NCBI GenBank assembly: GCA_914767715.1
Contig: OU612070.1
Coordinates: 5,225,501 to 5,289,500, forward strand
DNA length: 64,000 nucleotides
Direction of reading: 5' to 3'
Origin: Membranipora membranacea
Lineage: Eukaryota; Bryozoa; Gymnolaemata; Cheilostomatida; Membraniporidae
The notes beneath the pieces are model-generated. The model had not been told where the DNA came from. It did no database searches and saw only the letters and a list, made by a program, of their open reading frames with translations. The position numbers and the translations under genes are program-made. The stretch's first letter is position 1; each line of letters starts with the position of its first letter. This document shows positions 52,701 through 63,422 of the stretch, piece by piece.

Positions 52701-55700
52701 TATTACCTTAATATAGCTCGTGCAGTCACAGGTTACATTGGATGGCGTACCATGCGTACCACAAGGCTCATCGGCGGCGGCGGTGGACCAGGAAACATGT
52801 TCTTGTTTTGTATGTCCAGGTTCACAACTTGTAGACACTGTTGTATAGTCCTGCTGTAACAGTAGTGAGAAATTGGTAAAGATTGCAGGAGCATACAGTT
52901 TGACATAACATGCAGGCAGTTTTATATTCAGAAATTAAGAAATAGTTATATGTAACCCAGAGCAGCGTGATTACTAGTTTTTTTAACTAATATTTGAGTA
53001 TTTTGAAAGTGAAGAACATAACTAGCGGTTATGTTTAAGACACACATTTACAATGTTCTACTCCTCTGACAAGCAAAGGTGATTGTCTGCCAACTTAGGG
53101 CTGGCGCATTTGAGATCCAAGGGAGTTTAAACTCTTATTACACCACTGGTACTGCTGCGACATGTTTTACTCAATCATCGTCAACACAAACTTGAACTTG
53201 ATTGTCCAAATATTATAGATTGGCTCACCATATCCAGTAACGGGGGAAAGCATTCTCTGGTCTCCTGCAAAAGTCTTGATGCACAATCGTAGGTCCGATT
53301 GATTGTTTGGTAATGTGGACAAAGCTCCTCGCAAGTCATGTTGACTATTTCATAAGCTAATGCTCCACCTGCTTTTATGGAACATCCACAATCCTCTCCT
53401 GCCATTAACTGAATCAGAATCACAAAGTGCAGGCAACTGATTAAATTGACTAGAAGACTCAGTTTCGGGCGATTCAGTAATATTTATGAGGAGCATTGAC
53501 TGAAAAAACATTTTGGTAACATGAGGTGAATAAATTCTTATAGTATATCAAATTGAACTGGCTTGTGGCGATGGCAAAATGATCCAAAAAAAGGTAATAG
53601 AACCTTGAACATTAAGTCTTAGTCAATAGCGCAGTTCGAAAAGTATATAATGTCAGAGTGCAGTATCCGGCCTCTTCAAACAATCAGATCATAGTGTTTC
53701 GATCTTCCATTGGCTTATTACTCATACATATTCCTATTGTACTTACATCAGCATCACGTATTGAGTTAATTCCAGTAATGACATATTTTGTATCATTACT
53801 CTCTGGGCACCCACAGTAGTCATGACACTGGTACTGAGTTATTGACTTGTTATTATGAATATATGAAATATTCTCAGGTAGTTTTGGATACAGCCCATCT
53901 GTCATCTGGGTCAGCAGGACATAATCCTTGTTTTCCGAAAAATCAAATTCATCTACAAAATGTGTTTTAACAATTAATAAATAGGCTACCTTATTATGAT
54001 GTCAATATGAATAACACTACTTGACATCTATTGCTGCAGAAAGCCTTAGATTCAATGAAATTGATATTGTCTTAATACAAATATCAAGTAATTTAGTCAT
54101 ATTATTTGACTGTTTGTTTGATTTAAATTTTCTTCTCAAGTTGAAAAAAAAGTCTCTGATCTACTAATAAAAGTGAACACGACATGACATAGCATGTTAA
54201 ATACACAAACAATCCTAGCTCAATCATATTCATCACACATGCTCACAGCCTGGAAGATGTCTTACATGATGAAAACCCAAAATGCTGCACAAAATTGTTA
54301 TGACACTCTTCCGAGAGGTGCTTCGATGATAAATTAGCTTTGTTTTCATCCAACTGTCCATTATTTGGAAGCCTACCTGCGTAATCGCTACCCCCCTCAC
54401 GATAGCATCTTCTATCTGTGCCGTCGGTACTAGAAACAATCTTTGGCAAACACAAATATGTCTGCTGAAGCCCCGGCTCGTTATCATCTAGCATCTTGCT
54501 GATAGATGTCATGTTATATGTACTAGAGTAATTTCCAATGATGTTGTAATCCTCTGCGATTTCTTGTGTTATCCAGAATGCAACTGTTTGAGGGTAGGGT
54601 TCACATAATGGTATCGATGGCAAAGCTGGGACAGCCTGTATATATTCATCAGCTGTAACAATAATGAACACAGACATGCAGTAGTTAGAATGGTGCAAGA
54701 GTCATCTAAGCTATCAGATACATAAAAATGATTGGCACGCTAGCATATTAACTGCAGGAATAATGAGACTATCAGCACTTTAGATTTACCTAGACATCTG
54801 TCATCAAATTATGTCTGCTCAATGATTAACATTATAACAGGCCCTGAACTGGTGTCTGCACATAATTTCATTGTGACTTCCTCAATGTAAAGGTGTGCAG
54901 TTTTTGAAACCCAGCACTCTCAATATGCTGCATCCTATCTGGCTTTGACATTTTAACCACAGTTGATAATAATTCTTTGCTTTGACAACAGGTAATATTT
55001 GAAGACAGTGCAATTTTGAGGTTTTCGATAGGTAGCTCTTCCTTGAAAAGATCAAGGCTTCACTAGGATTGGAAAATAAATTTCTCTCCTAACTATTTGA
55101 CTTGCAACACTGTTAAAACAAATTTTAATTGAAATTTGAACTTGTTTCCCTGTATTATAGCGGGTAAGATAGTTTAGAAGTGCTAAAACTACAAGACTTC
55201 ATTGCTTAAAGTGCTCTGCATACAATACCAAGGAGCAAGATCCCTTGATATTACACACCATTAAACCGCGCGTATCCACACAATGGTTTGCTAATAAATA
55301 GTATAAGACATTCACAACTTGATTAGTTCCACAGCCTTGATAATCCAGAAGAATACATTGTGGCTCATAGATAGTAAAGATGGATTTCAGACCTTTGTTA
55401 GGATTGTAATAGCTGAGAACATCGCTGTTTGCATTTAGGGTTAATTCAGTAAACTCAGTAGCTGACAGTGAACTTTCCCAGCCATCAACCATAGGAACTG
55501 GCGAGCTTGTTGAGTTGTAATCATCAGCATCTAGAAATGTTATGTATTACTTATATGTACAACGTTACTATACACACAACAAAGAAAAGGAGTAACCTGT
55601 GTCCGTTCTATTGGAAAGTTTGTAATTGGAATTGACAGTCCTCGTCATGGATGTATAGGTTCTGTTCAAAGTCGCATTGAATGCTGCAGGTAACCAAGGA

Positions 55701-58700
55701 TCTGCATCTGTATAATAATATTCCAAAAATGCAATGTTGTATACAGTATCCTTGAATAGAATATCATCGAGATATGAACATCTGGCAATCCTCGCAATGT
55801 GATTGGATTTAATTCTTCCTGGCAATAAATCAAGACCAAGTGATGGGCATAGATATTCTTTCGTCTTAGACGTGCCAAATACTCTTCGTCAACACATACA
55901 GGTCAGCCTGTGATTCAAAATCACTCAGGCATAAAACAAACATTATATCCAGTTATAAACAAAGTCATTCATGATAGTTGCCTATCCATTAAACTTTTAT
56001 TTCATATAGTCTAAAAAAGACCAGTATGAGGAGTTTTTCTTGAAACTTTGAGGCCACCTTTGATCTTGCAGGAGAGAAAAATAAGTCATCTAAAGTGAGT
56101 TGCAAGTTGGTTATTTTACCATCTGCTGAGTCACACAGACCAATGAAGTGATCAAAATCATTCTGATTGTCTTAGGTCAGGTCAACTTTGACCTCATAAG
56201 TTTAATTATCTTACATATTGGGTTCCAGTTTTGTGGTTGTGTTATGTTTGAAAAATCTTAGTCCAAAACTGTTTGCCCTTGTTTTCACTTGACCATCATC
56301 ATCCTCTGTAACATATATACTTACATACAAATTTTGACTTGTGGCACAAGTTTGCATCGTATGGAAAATAATCTGCAAACTGATCGAACTGTTGGTTGTA
56401 AAACATCATAAAGCATGTCATCCCGCCTTCAAAGTTCAGAACAAACTTAGTTGAGTTAACACCATTGCGACTGATATCCCTCACCTTGTCGGATAGCAGT
56501 GTTCCATTTTCATGATGTACTCTAAAAAAGTTTATTGCATGTGTTGGTAAACTCAAGGTCAAAATTAAGGTATGTAATATTTGTAATATCAATAGCATTG
56601 GTAATAATGGTGTTGGTAGTTATTGTAATTTGGGTTATTTTCTAAGTGTTGGTGAAGTTGTTTATGTCTAATTAGATCAGATATGTATGGTGATCTTTAC
56701 TTTAAACCTCACATAAAGCATTGAAATAATGTTTTTAGTTGGAGTGGTTTAAATTTCAGTTGCAAGGTTGGCAGCATTGGGGATGTTAGTGATGGTGGTA
56801 GAACTGATGTTGGTAATCAAGCGTCGCATACTTTGTTGAGCTTACACATTATATGATAGTAGTCATATTTTTACAGCTTTTCATTTTCTGCTGGTTATTT
56901 ATTTCTTTCAAAGTATAAGGTGCAGATGCAGAAAAGAAACCAAAACTTTGTCGCTGACTCAAACAATCCTTGACACTCGAAGCTCAAAGGTGATACTAAG
57001 CCCTTATTTATTTCTCTGTTAGCATTTTGTCGAGTTAGGTCAGTGTAATTTAGGATAAATTAAAGTCGGTGTTAGTAGTACCATAATACCTCATTATAAG
57101 TGAAGCGCCTCCCTCAGAAAAATTGAAAATGCTCCAGTTATGTGGCACCCCACAGCTATAAGGCGTCTCTTTGGGAAAAAAAGCTGCCCTCGCAAGGCAG
57201 ACGCTGCTACCACTGAGGTATTCAGTCTCGTTTGTAAGACGCAGATTTGGTCCATATCTAATATAAAAATGCTTCAATGATAGTCGTCTATATGCTCCTC
57301 TCTTATAGGCGTAATAGCGATTAGAATATGTATTACCAAATCATTTAGGCAGTTGATACATACCCAACTCTAAGGATGCTCTGATTACAGTATATGTGCA
57401 AGTGATACCACTCCCCAACTGGAAGCTCTGGAGTGTTTATATTGTTATCGCCACAATTAACCTTGTATTTGGTTCTTTCTACCTACAAACAAAGAAAGTT
57501 CAATCTTTATGTCTGATGATGGTCAAGCAAGTCTCATGTAAGTTATTATCCATTTGATCGCAGTGGGAAATCCCAAAGAGATTGATACGCTAATTGAACT
57601 CTAGCCTGCTTGGGAGTTTATTTCGAAAAATTGTGTGGAGCCCTTGGTGTCAGCTTTCCAGCCTGAAGTTTCACATTCAAATTGTCAACCAACAGCCGCA
57701 GATAGAATGGCTAAGATATGATGATGTTATTCCTTGAAGGGAAAATATCTCAGTGTAGGATATGGGAATGTATAGTCAAGAATATACTTACATCATCATC
57801 ATTGGCTGAGAGTGTCAAAAGATTGCCCAGGTTTAATATGGTAGCAGTACTCTAAAACGAAACAAAGAAGCATATCCGTTTCTAGTGATATGACAGTAAA
57901 CAGCGGTACATTCTTCGGATATTCCAATATTGAAAAAAGGTGTTGGCACATTCACTTTGTGTTTGTCTTGCACAAAAAGTTGATTTGAATAATTGTGATC
58001 AGATGATTAATTACAAGCGCTGCTGATTGGTTCTCTCGGTCATCATATTTCACAATACATCATACTATTAATTGAACCTATACATTCATGGCTTGTTTTA
58101 GCAATAAACACACATGTCACATGTAACAAGTTTCAATGATTGAGTGTCTGAACTAAACACGCCAACATTGGCATGGATGACCAAAATCGAGAACCGATCT
58201 AGAAGTCATTAACATAAATCCAAAATAAATGGAAATTTCACACTGTCAACTGGTTGCTTAGACAAACTGTTTGCTCTAGCAGGTCCAAAGGTTAGGTTTG
58301 TGATGTATCATGCTAGAGCACTCATACAAAGGCAAAATAAACGCTCATCTCATCCTCCATGAAACCAAAGTGAACTTAGTGACTAGTTATAAAATAAAAC
58401 GCTCAAAATTAACTGAACTCCAATCACACTTGTGGACCCGGACATACATCTATTACTCATACCAATGTGTTGTTGCATAGAATGGTGGAGTTTGTCATAT
58501 TCATAAACTGCAAGGGGAGATAGACCATGAAAGTAAAAAAATCCCTTGAATGTTGTTCAATTTCGAGATGTGGGCATCTTTCATGAGCACTCTACTTCGT
58601 GTCTACTTCAACGAACTGACTAGCTAAGATAATTGCTCAGCAAAGTCGCATACAATCAGGCAGTGATCATGAAATCTGAAAACATATGGAAATTGCTAAA

Positions 58701-61700
58701 AAGATACTGCTGGGGTTAAAGGGGCATAAACAATGGACACAGGCTAAAATGAAATTTGTAAACAGTGAACAAATTTAAAGCCCTCCTTACAATGCAAATA
58801 TAAAATATATATAACATAACATAAATATATATGCACTATGTTCCCATGCATGGATTTCACAAGAATTTTAGGAGCTATCAAACCATGAAAAAAGCGTTGG
58901 TTCAACTTTGCCTCACATACAGGCCGAGTTGTCATCAAGGACTGTGATGCGGGAGGCCTCGGTTCGAGTCTCAATCATGGCAAATCCTTGTGAAGTTTCA
59001 TGATCATGGTAAACATTCATGGGAGATTTTCAGCTTTGGCAGTGATATAAATTATACAGGGACAGTTTATCGTTTTTTTACGGTGCAGTCTAATTCTTCC
59101 CACTCATACCCTTCTAGCAGGAGGAGACAATTTCAAATGCCGGCTGTAACATTTTTCAAATGGGTTTGATATTCGTTGAGACAACAAAAGACTAGTTGAC
59201 TGATTACAGAACAATTAAGTGTGTATACACTTTTACATTATATATATAATCCCAAATTACACATTTTTACATTATACACTTTTTTACAAAGCCTGAGCCT
59301 AGTGTATGGATATAATTTTGTTAATTTCCTAGCCTGAGAAGATCACATTGCCAGCCTTAGTGCAGTGTGTTGTATTCAACCATGTGGCTAAAGCATGAAT
59401 ATTCATCCCGTTTTTGGAAGGTTATTTAATCTAAAGGGCTCCAAAAGATTTTGAATGAAAAGTGTGGATGTCGAGTTTGTGTATCCTTTCTTGTAATAGT
59501 TGAACTAAAATAGAGCTTTGAGTTACTGTGAATCTAAGTTATTTTACGCCATACATGCATAATTGAGTTTAAAAAAAAGACTTTTCCTAAAGTTATCGGT
59601 GTGTGCATGGTAGTCTCAATGCTATTATAATTTAACCTTTCAATGAGCACCTTACACATGCATTGGCAGTATTCCTATGGTCATTCATATATACGAGGTA
59701 AATAATCTTACAGCTTCTGGGATTTTCTCGCGGTTGAGCCATACATATATCTCAACGGTTTGGATTGCACTTCCGTCTGCAACCGTAGTCTGCCACATAT
59801 CGTGCTCTTGTTCAGCAGAGCTGTTGAATGTTGCCCTTTGCATTGTGTGTGAATACAATGAGAAATCATCGACATCAAAATGTAAGGCTCCATTTCTGCA
59901 GAAAAAAAACAGCAGATTATGGAGTTGGGAAAACTTGGATAATTTGCAGCCCTGTCCAACAATTCACAGCCTAAAGAGTGAAATTTAATATGAGAAAGAG
60001 AAACTTTTTCCATGTCGCAGTCAAACTTCTCTCTATTTGTAGGTGCACAGAGGTCTGTTGATGCCTTGATGCAGTTGGGTATACATTGTCACCAAACACT
60101 CTACCTATATATCTTCTCGTATTGTTTTACGGAAAAGTATCAAGTGAAGGCATAAAGTAATATGAATGTAACATACTCAGAGTCATACTCTCTATCAATA
60201 ACCAAAGCCTCAGATCCCTGTGATGAACTCTTGAATCTTGCTAACGGTCTGTTGAGCAACCCTGGGAATATCACGTCTGGCTCAATATCCGAATCCTCTC
60301 CTAAAGTCAGTGGTAAATAAATTGATACAACTATTAGTGCTGGTTTGGATCATCATAATTCATGGCTAGATGCCTAACATAATACAATTTTTTGTGATCG
60401 ATGATTACTACATAATCTCATTTGTGCACACTGACAGTATTGCGAAAGCATATTAAAATATGCATTTCTGCGGATATTCAAGCATATTTAACAAGTAGTG
60501 TTAATTGTGGGGTTAATTTATACAATAGCCACTGATCTTGTCTGCGCTTACTGCACTTGGCAGGACATCTTACCATTGCAGTAGGTATTGGAGGTCACTC
60601 CATAGAATCCAGGTGATGGTATCCCGCTTGTGTTGCAATTGATGAAATCTTCTGAAAAGTCAATAACAATGTCTATCAAGATGTCATTCATCACCTACTC
60701 CCTCCCTCCCTTCCTCCCTCCCTCCCTCCCTGACATTACTTGTCAGGATAAACTAAGTGAGTAAGCTTAAAACCCTGATGTCTGTGCCTAGGGTACTCGG
60801 CATGTTTGAGATTTGAGCTGACATTGTAGTGGGTGGTAAGTTTCCTTAAACCAACTGCAGCCCAGGAATATAGCAAGATGTTCAAAGGATACTGTTATCT
60901 CAACTTTCAAACTCAAAAGCCTAGATATCAATAATGGGCTGATACCACAAGTACAGTTACTTCATACGCAACCACTAACTGAGGCCTTACCTAAAGTTGT
61001 TACAGTGATGAGGACATCAATCTCATAACCAATTTTGAGAGCAGCAGCCATCTTAACACCAGCAGCTCTTGTGATATTATATTGATTTTCAATGCCAGTA
61101 TCTTCCATAGCTGGTCTGATGCATTCACCGTAAAACAGCATAAAACCATCTACTTGGCAACCTGTAGAAAATTGATTTTTATTTATTGATAACATTCCTC
61201 TTTTGTTTCCTATCTGTTGTGTATGCTTCAAATGCTGTCATAATAATATATTTTCTTCGTTTGCAGTTTTCCTAATCAATTTTTTCCTGTCAATTCTTTT
61301 AATTTATTTACCAAGGTTACAAGGTGTAAGATGTAAGTACTCTTCAAATTTCTATTCATAAATAAATAAGCAAGGCTGCTAAATTTATTTCTGATAAACT
61401 TTTTTAAATAGTTGTTAAATTGGATGTTAGTCTTTATAGTATGAATTAAAAATAAAATTCATGGTTGTGGTGGAGGTTTCTAAGGTAACAACTATTTCAT
61501 CACACCATATTGTACCAACTTGCCCACAATATACTATCTCAAACTAAACACAGACCTTTCTTGCTGAATGATCTTAGGCGCGGATTATTCCATGGGATCG
61601 TTGTCATCACAGACATACCATCAGCTCCACAAACAAACTCCCGAGAGTAGAAAGCACAATCAGTATTCGTGGTAACGGTAGCCTCAAACCTCATACAGTC

Positions 61701-63422
61701 ATAATCCGTAAGACATGACAGTGCACATTCCTGTATTGGGATACCCCTACACATATATGAGAGCGCAGTAAGACAAGCTGTGACAGTAATAACACAATTC
61801 AATTATCAAATTTTCTAGATTTCTCATAATCAAATGAAACAAATTGTCTATTGTCAAAATGTCATGTTGTCAGTAAATATTAAGCTTCTTTCAAATATGG
61901 CGTATCAAGGTGTACTCTGTTTTATTGAGGAGGAACTTTCAATTAAATGCAGTATCAATTCATTATAGCGATCTTCAATTTTATGATTCTTTGCTTTTTC
62001 TCATTTTATTTTATTGGTCAACTCTTAGACATTACTTTATTTAAAAAAAATTATTGAGCAGATAAATGCATATTTCTCAATATTAATCTAATATAATTGT
62101 ATATATGTATATGATTTACACCATCACATCTATTATACACGGCCTATCATTTTGTTTGAATTTTTCACATACCTCATAGTTTCATATGGTGTTCCCCCTA
62201 CACAAACTTCTTCATTGATTGTAAACTGATGTTGTGTCACTTCATGGAAATAATCAATCACCATTGGAGGAACTGTGAATGAATAAAAGTAAGCTTTAGT
62301 TAACCGCTGGCTATCACTATGAAAAACTTATTCTCAAGAGTTTGTTGTGAAGGGGATATTGCAGAACTGCCTTTTATCTAGGTCACGTACATGTGAACAA
62401 GAAGAGCTCTTAAATTGGGTCTACTTAACCAGTGAGTAAATATAAATTCTAATGCATGTACTCAATAATTCTGTAGCACATATTTTCCATCATTCAAGTA
62501 GAGTTGAAAATAACATCTAAGTTTCTTTCAAGGCTACTCACCTCCTGTGGCGAAAAATGTGTTAGAATGCGAATCAGGCCTCAAATAAGTGACATCTATC
62601 CCATAATTAGTGAACACAATGGTGCAGACACCAGTCAGGTTGTTGTAAATTGCAGCATCAAACCCACTAGTGAGTGAATCTATTCTTGCCAGACATTCTT
62701 GCTCAGAATATGTCGTAGTGTGATTTCTATTTTCAGGTTCTGCTTGGTCCATATCCAAGAGTGTGAACCCAGGTAGGACATACACATTTCCTAAGTTGAG
62801 TTCTCCACTTCCATTGTATCCTATAGAAAAAGTTCATGTTGTAAGGATGAATCGTATCATTTGAAAACCTCAAACTAAACTGATGTAACAACCAGGGAGA
62901 TCATATTACGATAAATGCTCAAAGTTGAGTCAAAAGGTCTAGATTCAATCCAAAATAATTATTGGTTTACCAGAAGCAAACACCTCAATGCATCAGAAAA
63001 ATACTGTGTAATGCATGATTATCAAAACTTGTTTTTTATATCATTAGTGAATTATCTAGGTGCGACTTTCCTATTTCAATTCCATTTCTTCTTTTAAATT
63101 TCCGTTGATGAAAGTAAAAAGACCCAAGTTCCAAAAGACCCAAATTACACAAGGTAAAATCAATGTGAGCTCTCACCAAATCTATAATAGTCGGTAGCGA
63201 AGAAGACACCATTAGTATTATCAGGAAGAGAAGGCACAGCCTCCACATTAGGATCTAACATCCAGGGGAGGTAATACTTGGGATTATCTCCTCTAGTCAC
63301 CACTGCTGCACATTCAGGATCATATTTACAGGTCTCCAATGTGAACATCAGTGAGCTGTGGTTTGTTGTGTCGTCGTAAGACTGTACTGATATCATGGGT
63401 TGAGATGACTCATTGAACAAAG
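30583..63422 (-). CDS. giant mucin/TSP1-repeat single-pass membrane protein, 40 exons, 5' end missing
   Basis: Exons: 63422-63177, 62820-62542, 62272-62173, 61746-61556, 61161-60991, 60651-60574, 60300-60177, 59895-59712, 58507-58463, 57851-57792, 57482-57364, 57257-57090, 56521-56329, 56303-56215, 55883-55597, 55530-55255, 54652-54377, 53952-53747, 53408-53229, 52853-52707, 49576-49383, 48984-48819, 48602-48556, 46460-46312, 45968-45881, 44453-44346, 44078-43794, 41610-41490, 41034-40878, 40278-40080, 39661-39425, 39131-38557, 38010-37752, 37260-37042, 36508-36371, 34717-34545, 34024-33968, 32294-32112, 31728-31569, 30667-30583. All 39 junctions keep frame, giving 2338 residues and a TAG stop. 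Order: PAN-like modules, Cys/Asn-rich modules, Ser/Thr mucin, TSP1 repeats around a second mucin exon, TM helix (about 2283-2305), short tail with CC. Least sure: donor at 55255, acceptors at 56303 and 55883. The first exon opens in phase 1, so the signal peptide exon is outside or missed. Likely a cell-surface adhesion or barrier protein. Confidence 0.85.
30893..31036 (-). mobile_element. tRNA-derived SINE, copy 2
   Basis: On the minus strand: AGTCTGATGGTTAAGGGTGC (A-box region) and GGGTCGATTCCC (B box, 30969-30980), spaced as in a tRNA. A body shared with the copy at 15284-15412 follows. Similarity may extend further, to about 30770 on the plus-strand left side. It lies in the intron between the last two exons of the giant gene, in sense orientation to that gene. 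Confidence 0.65.
32112..38010 (-). CDS. giant gene exons 33-38: TSP1-like repeats, second group
   Basis: Exons 38010-37752, 37260-37042, 36508-36371, 34717-34545, 34024-33968 and 32294-32112. TSP1-like cores: ESEWGDWEPCNC, CYSDWSEWSKCSCGHSRSE, CWNEWQQWSTC, NGLWGEWQEWSKVMRCGTS with RSREC, a degenerate SIESWKSSTC, and ETWSDWTACGITCG with RSQTC. The exon at 34717 is rich in Cys but has lost the second Trp. The intron between 36371 and 34717 contains the TTAA-flanked palindrome. The intron between 33968 and 32294 contains the lectin gene on the other strand. Confidence 0.85.
32898..32903 (+). promoter_or_regulatory. TATA box of the nested lectin gene
   Basis: An exact TATAAA lies about 50 bases upstream of the lectin ATG, almost the same spacing as in the peroxidase gene. 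It is in an AT-rich intron, so chance is possible. Confidence 0.4.
32954..33757 (+). pseudogene. C-type lectin domain gene with in-frame TAG, nested in an intron
   Basis: Exon 1 (32954-33014) encodes a signal peptide, MTAIQIFIVLVLLGVATNSK, with donor GTTAGT. Exon 2 (33312-33757) follows a TTTACAG acceptor in phase and encodes a full ~148-residue C-type lectin domain: CDSGWIGR..SCYKF, GSHLAIL, YWIGG, FNPDN, SQDCIAQ, WDDYYC, FICE, then TGA. Codon 49 or so is TAG at 33391-33393, exactly where the family has a conserved Trp after KLA. One base change from TGG explains it. The Ca/sugar site reads NPD where relatives have EPN (mannose type) or QPD (galactose type), and WDD where they have WND. The gene is otherwise intact, so this is a very recent nonsense allele, a sequencing error or a read-through site. 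Confidence 0.8.
33770..33775 (+). promoter_or_regulatory. poly(A) signal of the lectin gene
   Basis: AATAAA starts 13 bases after the lectin stop codon, giving a compact 3' end that fits a small complete transcription unit within the intron. Confidence 0.55.
35002..36331. mobile_element. 1.33-kb palindromic fold-back element flanked by TTAA (piggyBac-like MITE)
   Basis: Two arms of about 650 bp (about 35002-35660 and 35690-36331) are reverse complements at roughly 90% by eye, meeting at a short centre near 35660-35690. The ends read GGATGAGACACAGGGGTCAG and, from the other side, GGTAGAGACACGGGGGTCAG. TTAA lies directly outside both ends (34998-35001, 36332-36335), the target site of the piggyBac superfamily. 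There is no transposase ORF; the open frames in each arm mirror one another. It lies in the giant gene intron between exons 35 and 36, so its transcript would carry a very long hairpin. Confidence 0.75.
38557..39131 (-). CDS. giant gene exon 32: second, Thr-rich mucin exon
   Basis: A single 575-nt exon encodes about 190 residues, mostly runs of Thr with Pro, Lys and Ala (KAPTTTTKAPTTTRTTKAPT and similar). It ends in an acidic DDEIEEPSFYH before the next TSP1 group. It begins by finishing an Arg codon followed by CW, completing a TSP1 repeat from the previous exon. The low-complexity antisense frame (Cys/Gly/Trp repeats) is a shadow. Confidence 0.88.
39425..41034 (-). CDS. giant gene exons 29-31: TSP1-like repeats, first group
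   Basis: Exons 41034-40878, 40278-40080 and 39661-39425. TSP1-type tryptophan ladders are visible: CPHWSDWTYFCFCG, KWTQWTSWSNCDPC with RSREC after it, and CPYEWSQWTTCDC. A Cys-rich segment (CQCPKKVIVDECACNYMYG) separates the first and second. The WxxWxxC core is kept, while the Cys spacing departs from vertebrate thrombospondin. WxxW motifs in this family are often C-mannosylated. Confidence 0.85.
41490..46460 (-). CDS. giant gene exons 24-28: first Ser/Thr-rich mucin-like region
   Basis: Exons 46460-46312, 45968-45881, 44453-44346, 44078-43794 and 41610-41490 encode about 245 residues dominated by Ser and Thr. Examples are ATTTSTSTSTSTTT, SSTSLESTQTQT, and the exon of 44078-43794 with repeated NSS/SSAASNSSEPSTSSASS. 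Such sequence is normally O-glycosylated, and here it also has N-glycosylation sequons. It would form a stiff stalk between the N-terminal modules and the TSP1 part. Four of the five exons end in phase 2, allowing exon gain or loss without frame loss. Confidence 0.8.
45988..46030. repeat. TA microsatellite
   Basis: Interrupted TA tract (with one TACATATG break) in a giant-gene intron, starting about 20 bases upstream of the exon at 45968 on the minus strand. It lies close to that exon's acceptor, so length changes could affect splicing. Confidence 0.8.
48556..49576 (-). CDS. giant gene exons 21-23: Cys-rich module
   Basis: Exons 49576-49383, 48984-48819 and 48602-48556. Twelve or so Cys in about 135 residues: MTCIAPTASF, EECSEHG, VCVNACPQGLGAYCCDDE, LCQWYQNTT, NCTDEENCDISCLDIF. 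The preceding 3.1-kb intron has no supported exon. This is the last ordered module before the mucin-like stretch. Family not recognised. Confidence 0.7.
52707..56521 (-). CDS. giant gene exons 13-20: unrecognised Cys-poor and Cys-rich repeats
   Basis: Exons 56521-56329, 56303-56215, 55883-55597, 55530-55255, 54652-54377, 53952-53747, 53408-53229 and 52853-52707. Two neighbouring exons are exactly 276 nt and both are phase 1-1 (92 residues each), suggesting a duplicated module. They begin DADDYNS and ADEYIQA and contain many sequons. The last two exons are phase 0-0 and Cys-rich (EDCGCSIKAGG, CEELCPHY, NVTCDCTSY). The 55255 donor (GTAATA) was picked because it alone keeps the frame. The acceptors at 56303 and 55883 were also chosen partly by phase. 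No family recognised. Confidence 0.6.
57090..60300 (-). CDS. giant gene exons 7-12: unassigned beta-rich extracellular modules
   Basis: Exons 60300-60177, 59895-59712, 58507-58463, 57851-57792, 57482-57364 and 57257-57090. The protein is rich in short hydrophobic alternating stretches, sequons (NST, NNT, NQS, NET, NFS) and a few Cys. Phrases such as SEALVIDREYDSENGALHF, SAIQTVEIYVWLNRE and GEWYHLHIYCNQSILRVG hint at a sandwich fold like F5/8C, fucolectin or laminin G. None is convincing. I leave the fold open. Confidence 0.6.
58915..58990 (+). mobile_element. tRNA-like SINE head
   Basis: A consensus B box GGTTCGAGTCT (58961-58971) follows an A-box-like GGCCGAGTTGTCATCAAGG by tRNA spacing. 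A complete cloverleaf cannot be drawn and no terminal CCA-adjacent stem fits, so a SINE or tRNA relic is likelier than a working tRNA. It is in a giant-gene intron, in antisense. Confidence 0.4.
60574..63422 (-). CDS. giant gene exons 1-6: PAN/apple-like N-terminal modules
   Basis: The first two exons (63422-63177, 62820-62542) are symmetric phase-1 exons. They encode 82- and 93-residue modules that both end in a TFFATGG/VFFATD-like motif, so they look like duplicates. Exon 2 has EQECLAR..FDAAIYNN..GVCTIVF, the Cys-x(n)-Cys layout of PAN/apple folds. Exons 3-4 (62272-62173, 61746-61556) give a third module: CALSCLTDYDCMRFEA then CAFYSREFVCG. Exons 5-6 (61161-60991, 60651-60574) add GCQVDGFMLFYGEC and a small Cys pair. 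PAN folds bind proteins or sugars. The assignment rests on Cys spacing by eye. Confidence 0.6.
60699..60731. repeat. CCCT/CCTT microsatellite
   Basis: A pyrimidine tract of CCCT and TTCC units about 50 bases upstream (in gene direction) of the exon at 60651. It may serve as or overlap the polypyrimidine context of the intron, though on the minus strand it reads as purines. Confidence 0.75.
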
